A stretch of 64,000 nt of DNA. It comes from Mastigias papua. Lineage: Eukaryota > Cnidaria > Scyphozoa > Rhizostomeae > Mastigiidae. Position 1 is the first letter of the stretch, and each line of letters begins with the position of its first letter. A program made the position numbers and the translations under genes. Positions 24,043-35,484 of the stretch are shown piece after piece. The DNA is taken from positions 4,055,041-4,119,040 of the forward strand of contig OZ025278.1 of assembly GCA_964019165.1 (NCBI GenBank), read 5' to 3'. Under the pieces are notes generated by a model that was not told the origin of the DNA, ran no database searches, and saw nothing but the letters and a program-made list of their open reading frames with translations.

Positions 24043-25645
24043 CGATTCTAGCTGCGCGATTCTGGAGCGTCTGAAGCTTGCCTAAGGCAGTGACGCCACA
24101 GGAACCCCAGACAGGGCAGCAGAATCTAAAATATGGCTCAACTATAATTTTGTACATGGTCTGCAAGGTGGTTAGAGGGAGGAAGTTTTTTGCGTGTTGA
24201 ATCATACCTAAGGCCCTTGAAATCTTTTTTATTACATGATTTATATGATTTTCCCAGTTCATGTATTGATCCACTTGAACTCCTAAGTATTTAGTATGTT
24301 CTATAATCGAGACTTCCTCACCACTTATCGCGAATGATGGTTTTATTGTTAGTGGGCATTGGATATCCTTAAGTATTTTCCTACTACCAATCACAAGGCT
24401 ATTTTTCTTTGCAACATTTATTGACAACTTATTTCCTGCAAGCCAGATTTTTAGACATTTCAGGTCCTCATTAACCCGTTCGTTGATGGTGAGAATATTT
24501 TTAGAGGAGAACGACAGACTTATGTCATCTGCATACATGTTAACTTGTGAATGTTTAATGGATAATGGAAGATCATTTATGTAGATAATAAAAGGTAGAG
24601 GACCTAGGCACGATCCCTGGGGAACTCCACAAGTCACTTCTCCAAAATCAGACAGCTTTCCATTCACCTTACAGCACTGTTTCCTATGAGAAAGGTATGA
24701 TTTAAACCAGAGCAGCTATTTGCCCCTGATTCCATAGATTTGCAGCTTTTTAGCCAAAATTTCGTGATTTACCGTATCAAAAGCTTTTTCTAAGTCGATA
24801 AATGTGACCGAGGTATATTTACCATTCTCGGTATTCAGATACCAGTCATTTGTACATTTGAGTAGGCAGGTCAGTACTGAGTGTAGCCGTCAAAAGCTAG
24901 ACTGATGGGAGTACAGGAGATGATTTGAGACCAGAAAGTTGTAATACTGGTCATTTACAAGCTTTTCGAAAAGTTTTGAGATTACTGGTAAAACAGAAAT
25001 TGGACGATAATTTGATCTGATGTCACTGTGTCCTTCCTTGTAAATAGGAGCAATCCTGGCAATTTTCCATTGATCGGGAAAAACTCCAGCCGATAATGAC
25101 AAATGGAAAAGCTGACTCAGGGGTTCCGCCAGGACGGGCATTGCAATCTTAAGGAAGAAACTGGAGATTTCATCACGACCATAACCATGGGAGGTCTTAA
25201 TCTTATTCATCGCTAGGGCTACCTGTTCAGATACCACTGGTGCAAAAATAAAAGTGGCATTAGAGGGATTTATGGTATGCTCGCCCATTAGGAGGCTGTT
25301 TTCTGTATCGGGGATATCTTTAGATAGTTCATCTCCGACATTACAAAAGAATTGATTCATTGAGTTAGCAATACCAATAGGATCAGTGACTGAGTTACCA
25401 TCAACATTTAGAGATGATATGTTTGTAGATTTTAACCTTTTGTTAACAAGTTTATTGATCGTTTTCCAAGTTTCTTTAAGATTTCCTTCAGAGGCGTGGA
25501 TTTTATTCATGAAATATGCTCTCTTAGCTTCCTTATTCATTTTAGTCGCTTTGTTCCTTAACTGTCGGTATGCCGACATTAAGAACTCAGATTTATTTCT
25601 GGTGTGAAAGGTTAACAGAAGGCCTTTTTTAAATATGACCTTCAA
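24043..25645 (-). pseudogene. LINE reverse transcriptase, main part
   Basis: From 25,645: 'NKIHASEGNLKETWKTINKL', then the RT core 'QWKIARIAPIYKEG', 'NYRPISVLP', 'FIDLEKAFDTVNHEIL', 'GVPQGSCLGPLPFIIYINDL', 'MYADD' and 'LGVQVDQYMNW'. Two in-frame stops (about 24,890 and 24,712) and loss of the upstream endonuclease make it non-functional. It is continuous in frame with 13,276-12,933 once Harbinger A is removed. Confidence 0.8.
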
Positions 25646-26050
25646 GTCGCACTGTTCCCATTTGACTACAATTGCTTACTGTCTTCACTTTACAGAGCGC
25701 CGTCGCAATTGCTACCGCCAATTTGAGCATAAATATTTTTCCATCCTGTTTAATCCGGTATGTCATACCGGACCGAGTATGAGCCAGGTAGAGACTAGAA
25801 GGAGCAGCCTCGCTCCACAATCCCATCTTGGCGGTTATCGAGTTGCAGAAATTTATTCGGTTCAGTAAATTTCTGCGACTTTGTTCAGTTTTTGGCCAAG
25901 AACAACCTTTACTAAACAACACCAGACATCACTGAACAGCCCTAAACATAGTGGATAAAGGACTTAACTTTTCACTACACATTGTATTGAGCTGTCTTCA
26001 CGGAACTTTTGTGAGTCGTTTGGTTAGTGGTTAATCAATTAATAAGTAAA
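25646..26050. other. Non-coding stretch
   Basis: Nothing recognised. A CCATCTTGGCGG motif near 25,825 resembles an initiator/YY1-type sequence. Confidence 0.3.
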
Positions 26051-26215
<165 letters not shown>

Positions 26216-26380
26216 CGTGGCTTCGCCTGTGAGTGAATTTGGGGTCAAGCTAGAGAGTTTTTGCTAAGTGGAAATAATGGGGAGAATCGAATGCAATTCG
26301 AGTGGAGATTGGGAATTTGACAAAGGAAGCACTATGTATGATATTTACCTCGCTATCCTTTTATGAGAAAGGTAAAACCT

Positions 26381-26490
26381 TAAAGTGCAATGTTAAGCTC
26401 TTTGCTGATGATACCTCACTAATCACGGCTGTATAAGGTTCTAATTCAGCTGCTATTGATATGAACCAAGACTTGGTAATTGACTAGTAA
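26381..26490 (+). pseudogene. Small non-LTR reverse transcriptase fragment (FADD box)
   Basis: The + frame reads 'VKLFADDTSLITAV', a stop, then 'SNSAAIDMNQDLVI', the typical catalytic FADD box and following segment of a LINE reverse transcriptase. Only about 35 residues survive. Confidence 0.5.
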
Positions 26491-27702
<1,212 letters not shown>

Positions 27703-27704
<2 letters not shown>

Positions 27705-28237
27705 CATATATATATTTATATATTGTTAGAGTACTAGTTTTTGTTATTTATTTTGATTTCGTAATGTAACCGCATTTAGTGTTTACCTCATGTATGACAT
27801 TGCCACGTCGTCCTATTGTCCCGTGTTCCGTTATTAGATCTTACGTGAATGTCTATTTTTGTTATAATGTCCTCATTGTGTGTTGTCATCGCCCTGTTGT
27901 CTATTGTGAAATTGCGTTGCATATAAATGTGAGTATGTGTGTTTGTAAGTTTATGTTGCCGTGAAGTTCCATGTGAGAGTCGTCGTGAATCTGGTTGGAG
28001 TTGCCGTTTGTAGTATTATTTGTCGTCGCCGTTCACTGATTTGCCGTGTGCCATTTCCCGTCGGAGGACATTGTTGGACTTGTTATACTTCGAGAACTTG
28101 GAGAACTTGTTTGTACTTTTAGCATTTTGTTAATTTTATATATTGTGTGTTGTTTGCCGTATTATTAATTGTTATTTTAAATATTAATTATTGATTCGTT
28201 ATACTCTGTAAACCCGTGTGGTTTTACAATATATATA
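27703..28237. other. Non-coding stretch
   Basis: T/G-rich with many CGTCG words; composition suggests an old LTR or untranslated region, but no partner is seen. Confidence 0.3.
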
Positions 28238-29361
28238 CCATCGTGGCCAAAAGTTTAAGACCGCGTTTTTGTCAACATCTTGGCGTAAAGATTTTGAACC
28301 CTATCGCTCTCCCTATTTTATTCCCATTGGGTCGTGTCAAGTCAACTTTCCATGCAGATTCCGAATTTCGATGTTATTTTTTGAAATTTTGCGCCATTTT
28401 GCTATGACGTCACAATTAAATCTATAGAAATTCTCGGAAGTTTCAATGGTTCTGCCGAGAAGGGGTATAACCCGAAAAATGTTTTACTTGGCTGGATTTT
28501 ACATGAATCTACGCACAATTCATTTCTTTGATTTGTTTGTTAAATAGTCAAACTCTACGAAAAAAACGACCGCTGGGAAAAAGTTAGCGGAGAGTTGTTA
28601 GTATGCCACTCTGGCCATAAGTTTAAGACCACCCTTGGAAAAACGCACGTTTGTCACCTCAAAAGCCAGTTATTGACTAGAAAATGAAACGTACTGCATT
28701 CATCGCCTCATCCCTTACTTCAGCCATTTGTTACAATTTTCTGTTAACCATCCTTCCATATGCATTTCATCGCATAGAACTTCGCTGCCTTTGCCTGTCT
28801 CAATCTCTACGAAAATGGGGGAAGACAGTGTCTCTCAGTCTAGCTCAAAGGGCACAGGTTATGTCTCTCCAACAAGAGGGATACTCTGAACGAGCAATTA
28901 GTGAGAAGCTTAAGTTTATCTCAGAATAGCAATTTGTGTTTTGCCTCAAACCAGAGCTTTGGTCTTAAACTTATGGCCAGAGCTGTGGACCGATAGCCTA
29001 CTGACAACTTTTTCCCAGCGGCCGCTTTTTTCGTAGAGTTTGAATATTTAACAATTTAACAAACAAATCACAGAAATGAATTGTGCATAGATTCATGTAA
29101 ACTCCAGCCAAGTAAAACATTTTACGGGTTATACCCCTGCTCGGCAGGACCATTGAAACTTCCGAGAATTTCTATAGATTTAATTGTGACGTCATAGCAA
29201 AATGGCGCAAAATTTCAAAAAATAACATCGAAATTCGGAATCTGCATGGAAAGTTGATTTGACACGACCCAATGGGAATAAAATAGGGAGAGCGATAGGA
29301 TTCAATATCCTTACGCCAAGATGTTGACAAAAATGCGGTCTTAAACTTTTGGCCACGACGG
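28238..29361. mobile_element. Tc1/mariner foldback element with a second element inside
   Basis: Arms of about 370 bp (28,238-28,605 and 28,990-29,361) are near-perfect inverted repeats. They begin CC(A/G)TCGTGGCCAAAAGTTT and are flanked by TA on both sides, the Tc1/mariner target. Inside, a second pair of related ends (CTCTGGCCATAAGTTTAAGA) at about 28,607 and 28,985 encloses a Tc1 transposase fragment. So either one Tc1 copy landed within another, or the long arms were captured around it. Confidence 0.8.
28801..28929 (+). pseudogene. Tc1 transposase N-terminal fragment
   Basis: The frame 'WGKTVSLSLAQRAQVMSLQQ' then 'EGYSERAISEKLK' is the first helix-turn-helix of a Tc1-like transposase, ending at a stop at 28,929. 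The expected ATG (28,815-28,817) is one base out of frame because of an extra G in a GGGGG run. The catalytic domain is absent. Confidence 0.65.
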
Positions 29362-29437
29362 TATATATATTGCTTAGATTAGATTATGTAGCTGATCAAA
29401 AGTGCTCGACATAAGGAGCCTCTAATATTGATATTAC

Positions 29438-29750
<313 letters not shown>

Positions 29751-29981
29751 ACTGCACTGTCTTATGGATAACTTTCATAACTTTTTCGTTTTAGTCCATC
29801 ATGACCCTTAAAAATGAGAACGTAAAAAGCAGTAAACTATAAAAAAATTTACCAACATCTCAGTAAATTAATAGAGACTATCCATTAAAAGTCGCTGATC
29901 ATCATAGAGACAAAGTTATAAAATTTTAAAATCCATTGAGAAGATGAAACTAAATGCAACATGCATTTGTATCTTCAATAG

Positions 29982-30106
29982 TTGGACGATTAAAAGTTGA
30001 TCAAAGTGATGTTGATCTGGAGACAGCCCAAGTATCCGACAAAAGTTTGAATGCTGTTGAACAAGGGGGCCGTTGGAAACCACAGGAGTGCAGAGCGAAA
30101 GCAAAG
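29982..30106 (+). CDS. Beta-1,4-galactosyltransferase-like, stem exon
   Basis: The exon is bounded by 'tcttcaatag' (acceptor) and 'gcaaag|gtaaca' (donor), 125 nt, entering in phase 1. It encodes 'GRLKVDQSDVDLETAQ' and ends 'EQGGRWKPQECRAKAK'. This matches the segment just before the catalytic core of B4GALT enzymes, where a GG-[RY]-x-P-x-x-C motif is conserved. Its phase fits the 'LL G|' end of first exons B and C, giving 'ENLLVGRLKV'. The exon joins in phase 0 to 30,969. B4GALT proteins are Golgi type II membrane enzymes that transfer galactose from UDP-galactose to N-acetylglucosamine or glucose acceptors; the acceptor here cannot be told. Confidence 0.8.
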
Positions 30107-30190
30107 GTAACAAGGCTGATACGCAGGTTGTTGTTTTGTAGCAAAGTTTTATTTATCCTGTACTGAAACTCTTAGCTTTTTCATGATTTC

Positions 30191-30431
30191 AGCACTAAAC
30201 ATTCGTAAGACTAACTTAGCAAAAATGTTTGAGATTGTGTATCAATACGGTATTACAGAGTCAGACAGGCACTACACATGCGCAGCACTCAAATACTTAG
30301 GTAAGCAAGAGGAACCTGTACAAATTAGGAAAGTTAGATGGCGGGCTTGCCCGAAGATTGGAATTTTAAATGCAAATGAACTTATAGACTTTCTTAAGTC
30401 TCAGAATTCCAGTACTGAACTTTTTTTTTAA
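30191..30431 (+). other. Open frame of unknown nature between galactosyltransferase exons
   Basis: After 'tttcag' at about 30,190 an open frame of about 80 codons runs to a stop at 30,429-30,431: 'NLAKMFEIVYQYGITESDRH', 'KVRWRACPKIGILNANELI'. I do not recognise it. It could be a relic of a mobile element or an alternative exon. It is not part of the canonical galactosyltransferase, whose exons join in frame across it. Confidence 0.3.
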
Positions 30432-30968
30432 CTCTTTGACCAGTTGACTAGTTTTTCCGTATAAACTACTTTCTTATAAAAACATGTAATTAGGGTACAT
30501 AATTTAAAGTATTCATCAAAAGATGCTTCTTTTGTTGGTATGATCTAACCAGAGAGGCTCTTAATATGACAAGATAGAATTCTTTCAAAAATAGGATTTG
30601 TCAATCTGCTAAAGGTAATATTATTCTGCTTTGTTAGATGGCAACAAAGTAACAGGACTTACTAATTGACAGAAACTCTTGAAATGATGTATAGATGCAC
30701 GATGCTATGGTGGAAATTTTTAAGTATTGTCTAAAGAATACGTCAGCAGGCACGGCGTCGGTAGGGGGTTGGGAGGCTTCAGAATTGATACGGCGGAAAA
30801 ATTTATCTCTATTTGATTGGGTAATTGAAAGCCGCGGCGGAAACTGGCGAAGAGCAGAAAGTAGAACTCATCATCAGGAAAAGTTAATGAGGTGGATAAC
30901 ACCTGCCAATTAATTATAAATATTATTTTATAATTTAAATATTATATATATTATTTTTTTTTAATTAG

Positions 30969-31085
30969 GTAGCAATTATTGTTCCAGTACGGCACCGCGA
31001 AAAGCATTTGAAAGTACTGTTACGACATCTTCATCCTGTACTGCAACGTCAAAAACTCGACTACAGGGTATTTGTTATCAGCCAG
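30969..31085 (+). CDS. Beta-1,4-galactosyltransferase-like, catalytic exon 1
   Basis: Bounded by 'ttaattag' and 'agccag|gtatga', 117 nt, phase 0. It encodes 'VAIIVPVRHREKHLKVLL' and 'HLHPVLQRQKLDYRVFVISQ', the nucleotide-sugar-binding start of the B4GALT catalytic domain (a family hallmark is 'IIPFRxRxxHL...HPxLQRQ'). The family pattern is well kept, with no stop or frame break. Confidence 0.85.
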
Positions 31086-31471
31086 GTATGAAGAAAGTCT
31101 GTAATTCTCTATAGCTATGTGCGTGTTTATGTGTATGCGCGTATGCACTTGTTTGTGTTCGGAAATTTTATGATTCCTTATTACTAAGAGGATGCAGTGT
31201 CAATTCTCGAGACCTTACAAAAACTATTCAAGAACTATTTGGAAATATTGAAGATTGCAGAGATCAAGTTTAGAGTTTGTATCAGGTTATACGCCTTTAT
31301 CTCCTTAATCTAAGCGTGGTCAGTTCAAAAGCACGAAAACACAAATAAAAACGATTCAGTGTACATACTGAATATTCTGATATTCTGTCATAATGCCAGA
31401 TAGTGCATCAACAATTCTGTAGTACTATTGGTTGTAGCAAGAACTGATAGCTTGTGAATATCGAACCGTAG

Positions 31472-31659
31472 GTTGACCGTTACCCATTCAACAAAGCAAA
31501 ACTGCTGAACGTTGGTTTCGTTGAATCGATCAAATATGATGACTATGATTGCTTTGTTTTCCATGATGTCGATTTAATCCCTGAAGACGACAGAAATGAC
31601 TACGGCTGTCCATCAGGACCAAGACACATGTGCCCAGCTGTCAGCAAATTTGACTACAA
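31472..31659 (+). CDS. Beta-1,4-galactosyltransferase-like, catalytic exon 2
   Basis: Bounded by 'aaccgtag' and 'ctacaa|gtaagt', 188 nt, phase 0 in and phase 2 out. It encodes 'FNKAKLLNVGFVES', then 'CFVFHDVDLIPEDDRNDYGC' and 'PRHMCPAVSKFDYK'. 'DVDL' is the metal-binding DxD-type motif of B4GALT, and 'FNKAKLLNVGF' and 'PRH...KF.Y' are family signatures. The next exon, with the WGWGGEDDD-type motif, was not found before the gypsy-2 element or elsewhere in the window, so this copy is either incomplete or continues beyond what I could recognise. Confidence 0.85.
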
Positions 31660-32458
31660 GTAAGTTCTCGAGCAATGATTATCATTTCAAAATTATTTAG
31701 CTGCTAAATGAGTCGATTAAATCATTTGTTGGATACATTTCATAGCTGTTAGAGTCGTGCATCCCCTCAGATTGTTACGGTAAAAAGTGTGTACAAATTA
31801 CGTACAGTAATAGTCGTTGGCTCCATTATTATCAGTTCGAGTAATTTCCTATCAATTATCTCAGGGGGAAGAAATATGGAGGCAAGCATACAGGGAAGCA
31901 TTTCGTCTGATACTGTTTTAGAGTATGAAATGGCTGCATAGATTATAAATCCCCGTTGTGGATTAACAAGCATCAGCCATAAGTGGACTAGAATGGAGCA
32001 TTTTTGAATAGCTGATATATAACCACGTATGATTTAATTAGAAGATTGCGAATGTAAACTAGAGCTCTTTCTTTAGCAATTTTGCAGTTCTTTTGTGCAA
32101 TATAACAGAAAATTGTTTAGTACCAATTAGCAGTGGGCCACGGTAGGAGCCGTGAGGAGCTTCGATCTGGTACACCTCAGATAAAATCATGTAAAACCTT
32201 GGATCATCAAGCATTGCATCAATAAATTAAGGTTGGTGTGAACCAATCAACCTCTATTTTGTAGCTCACGTCATGGAGGCATTGAAATAATATTCGTACG
32301 TTCTACTAAACTGTAATGACATTAACAGAAAGAAATGACTTAAATAAACGGACTAATATTTCTAACTTTCTGCTATCAGGATTTTAAATTCATCTAGTGC
32401 AGATGTAGAATTTCATGCAGGACAGAAGATAGCCAAGTTCTGGCCAGTTTGTGAGTTA
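31660..32458. other. Non-coding stretch after the galactosyltransferase exons
   Basis: No galactosyltransferase exon or other gene is recognised; it would be intron or decayed sequence. Confidence 0.4.
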
Positions 32459-35189
32459 GTGAGTGCCCAGCAGACTTCTAGCTCAGTTCATAATTTGTGT
32501 GCCAGTTTGTCTGATAGCCTCACGATGGATAATAAAACACTTGAAGAGTTAACAAAACCTCTGAGTTCTACCCTATCATCTAAAGACAAACAGCAAGTTT
32601 TAGACACGTTAGTCTCTTTCCCTGATGTTTTTGATGAAGGATTAGGTCATACATCAGTCCTATCTCATCACATTAATACTGGTAGTTCTCCCCCATTCTT
32701 CAGTATCCTCGGCGCTTACCATTTCACTACAGGGATGAAATTAACAGGTAGGTACAAGACATGTTACACCAAGGTGTTGTCCAACCTAGTATTAGTCCCT
32801 GGTCATCCTCTGTCGTCCTTGTGAAGAAGAAAGATGGCTCTTATCGGTTCTGTGTCGACTATAGAAAACTTAACTTGGTCACTGAACAGGATGCTCATCC
32901 CCTTCCCCGGGTTGATGACCTTCTAGATTCCCTAAACGGCAACTGTTTTTAGCACATTAGACCTTCGGAGTGGGTATTGGCAAGTGAGTATGTCACCAGA
33001 AGATCAACAGAAGACCGCATTTAGTACCCTTAGTGGACTTTATGAATTCCTCAGAATGCCTTATGGATTATCCACTGCTCCAGCTACTTTTGCACGAGCC
33101 ATAGGAATAATTTTATTTGGCCTTACATATGATATATGTCTCTGTTATTTTGATGATGTTATCATTTTCTCAAAATCTCTTGATGAGCATTGTCGTCGTT
33201 TACAGTCCGTTTTGCAACGATTCCGTGAACACGGTCTTAGGGTCAAGGCTTCTAAATGCTCTTTTGGTGCTGATAAGGTTGTTTACCTAGGCCATTCCGT
33301 TTCACGTACTGGAGTGCATACTGATCCCGCTAAAATCCTAGCTGTTCATGACATGCCACCTCCTACCAATCTAGAACAACTTCGTTACTTTTTGGGCCTT
33401 GCGGGTTATTATAGGAAATTCATTCCCAACTTTGCCTCTATAGCCTCCCCTCTCACTGAACTCACTAAAAAGGACGTAGCCTTTACATGGAATAATTCCC
33501 ATCAAGCTGCCTTTCTTCAAATTAAGCAATGTTTGTGTTCAGCTCCCATTCTTGCTTACCCTCAACTTGATATGCCATTTATATTGCAAACTGATGCCTC
33601 TAATGTTGGTCTGGGAGCTGTTCTGAAACAACTTGATAATTTTGGTAGAGAACGGGTAGTATCCTATGCTAGTCGCACCTTAACCGATAGGGAACAAAAT
33701 TATGCTACTATGGAGAAGGAGGCTCTTGCTGTCGTTTTTGGTACTCGGTACTTCAGAGTGTACCTTTTAGGGAATAAATTTGAGCTGGTCACAGATAATA
33801 GTGTTCTAAAGTGGCTTCATTCTCTTGCTCCGAAAGGTCGTATTGCTAGGTGGATAATGGATCTACAAGAATTTACTTTTACTGTTAGGCATAGGCCTGG
33901 TCACTCTAACCAGAATGCGGATGCACTTTCACGTTTACATAAAGACATACCCACTAAAGTCCCTCCTGAGAAGGTCGCTATGGAAAACCCATCTGCATTA
34001 AGCTGCATGGTAGGTCTTATTCCGGATGTCAATTTGTTTGAAGCCCAGCACTCCGACCCTGAAATATCTAAAGTTTTGGAATTAAAAGAACATCATTTTC
34101 CTAAACCACCATTATTTGTCTGGAAAAACAATAAAAGTTTGCGCTCTTTTTGGAACTGTTGGGATGAATTGCACATCAGTAATGGGCTTCTTGTTCGTAG
34201 ATATACATCAAAACAAGGGTTTTCACGACATAGGATTGTTATTCCTCAGAAATTAATTCCGCAAGTGCTCCAAGGTATTCACAGTAATCCGGCTGGAGGC
34301 CATTTAGGCATAACACGCACTACTTTCCGAGCTAAAGAACGCTTCTTCTGGCCCAGAATGGATGAATCGATTACTACATTCATCACTACATGTCTTGAGT
34401 GTTCCCAGGGTAAATGCAACTCCAAGCTTACCAAAGCCCCCCTTAGGCCCATCCAACTTAGCAAGCCATTCCTATTTTGGGCTTTAGACTACATGGCTCC
34501 CATGCCAGAAACTGCACAGAGTAATCGGCACATATTGGTCATGATGGATCATTTCACCAAATGGTGTGAGGCGTTCCCCACACAAGATCAAAAAGCATCG
34601 ACTGTCGCTAAAACCCTTGTCTCCCGGGTTTTCTCGCGCTTTGGACCACCAACAGTGTTGCATTCAGACCAGGGACGAAATTTTGATAGTGCACTTATCC
34701 ATGAGATATATGGTATAATGGGCATAAAGAAATCTCGAACAACTGCCTACCACCCACAGGGCGATGGACAAGTGGAGAGGCAGAACCGGAACCTGCAAGA
34801 AATTATTGCAAATTTTGTATCAGCAAATCAATCTGATTGGGATCAATGGGTAGATCAAGCTGTATTTGCATATAATACAAGCGTGCATGCGTCAACAGGA
34901 TTCTCTCCCTATGAACTAGTCTTTGGTCGTCCACCTCGCATGCCTTTAGAAGTAGAACTAGGAGTCCCAGTTTTTAATCCATTAAGCCATGTCCCATACC
35001 ATTAGACCCGGGTCAGCCAGTTTGCCCAGCACCTGAAACACCGGGTATAGTTATTAGAGATGACCCACCTGTGGAACAGCAATTACAGGATGAGGCACAG
35101 GATGTGCAGGTCAGGGACACCGCTAGGCCCATCCGCCTTCGTCAGGTCATAAACCCGCCAAGTCGATATGGAGAGTTTGTGGTACATTG
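32459..35189 (+). pseudogene. Gypsy-2 pol, with frameshifts and an internal deletion
   Basis: Three frames make up one pol. 32,459-32,760 is the pre-RT segment; 32,761-32,952 is the RT start ('WSSSVVLVKKKDGSYRFCVD'); 32,953-35,005 is the rest. The shift near 32,950 comes from an extra T in 'tgttttt'. RT has 'YFDD', RNase H has 'LQTDASNVGLGAVL', and integrase has an HHCC finger ('GHLGITRTTF...CLECSQGK') and DDE residues ('ALDYMAP', 'LHSDQGRNFD', 'GQVERQNRNL'). After 'ELGVPVFNPLSH' the integrase C-terminal domain is missing. Only the extreme end ('RYGEFVVH', stop at 35,187-35,189) survives in another frame. It is non-functional. Confidence 0.75.
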
Positions 35190-35232
35190 AAGCAGACATC
35201 CCTAGCAAAAAAAAAATTTATGTGGGGGAAGG

Positions 35233-35484
35233 TGTAATATGTTATTTCCCCAGTATGATTGTGAAATCTGTCAGTGTAGTGTATTGTCATTGTGTATATG
35301 GCGTTGACTGTGTTGTATTATTTGTACACTGTTGGTATCTGTTTATTGTCTGATGTGTTGATTAGTACACTGTGTGTGTCGAGTAATGTAACCTATGTTG
35401 AGTTAGATTTTAGTTCAGTTGTGATTCGGACATGAAGAAGTAAGAACGCAAACTCGTCTCTATCTGTGTACATTCTGCACTACA
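35233..35484 (+). repeat. Probable gypsy-2 3' LTR
   Basis: Begins TGTAATATG right after a purine tract and ends near ACTACA. T/G-rich, with no coding. The right limit is uncertain. Confidence 0.45.

Larger units (their letters stand above)
12720..25645 (-). mobile_element. CR1/L2-like LINE, 5'-truncated, split by nested insertions
   Basis: The reverse transcriptase reads on the minus strand from 25,645 to 24,043 and resumes at 13,276 down to 12,933. It ends in a simple (AAATG)n tail at about 12,746-12,720. The interruption is the Harbinger A insertion. Removing that and one copy of its TTA duplication joins '...NRAARIV' to 'TDSSYKTSASP' in frame. Domain marks are 'NYRPISVLPVISKLFEKL' (RT block), 'GVPQGSCLGP' and the catalytic 'YADD' (about 24,526-24,537). 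Stop codons at about 24,890 and 24,712 make it dead. No endonuclease domain is present, so the copy is 5'-truncated near 25,650. Confidence 0.8.
32459..35484 (+). mobile_element. Gypsy-2 LTR retrotransposon, truncated
   Basis: A pol region (32,459-35,189) is followed by a purine tract (gtgggggaagg, 35,222-35,232) and a probable 3' LTR (35,233-35,484, TGTAATATG...ACTACA). No gag and no matching 5' LTR are present. The LTR limits are inferred from the purine tract and TG/CA ends only. Confidence 0.65.
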
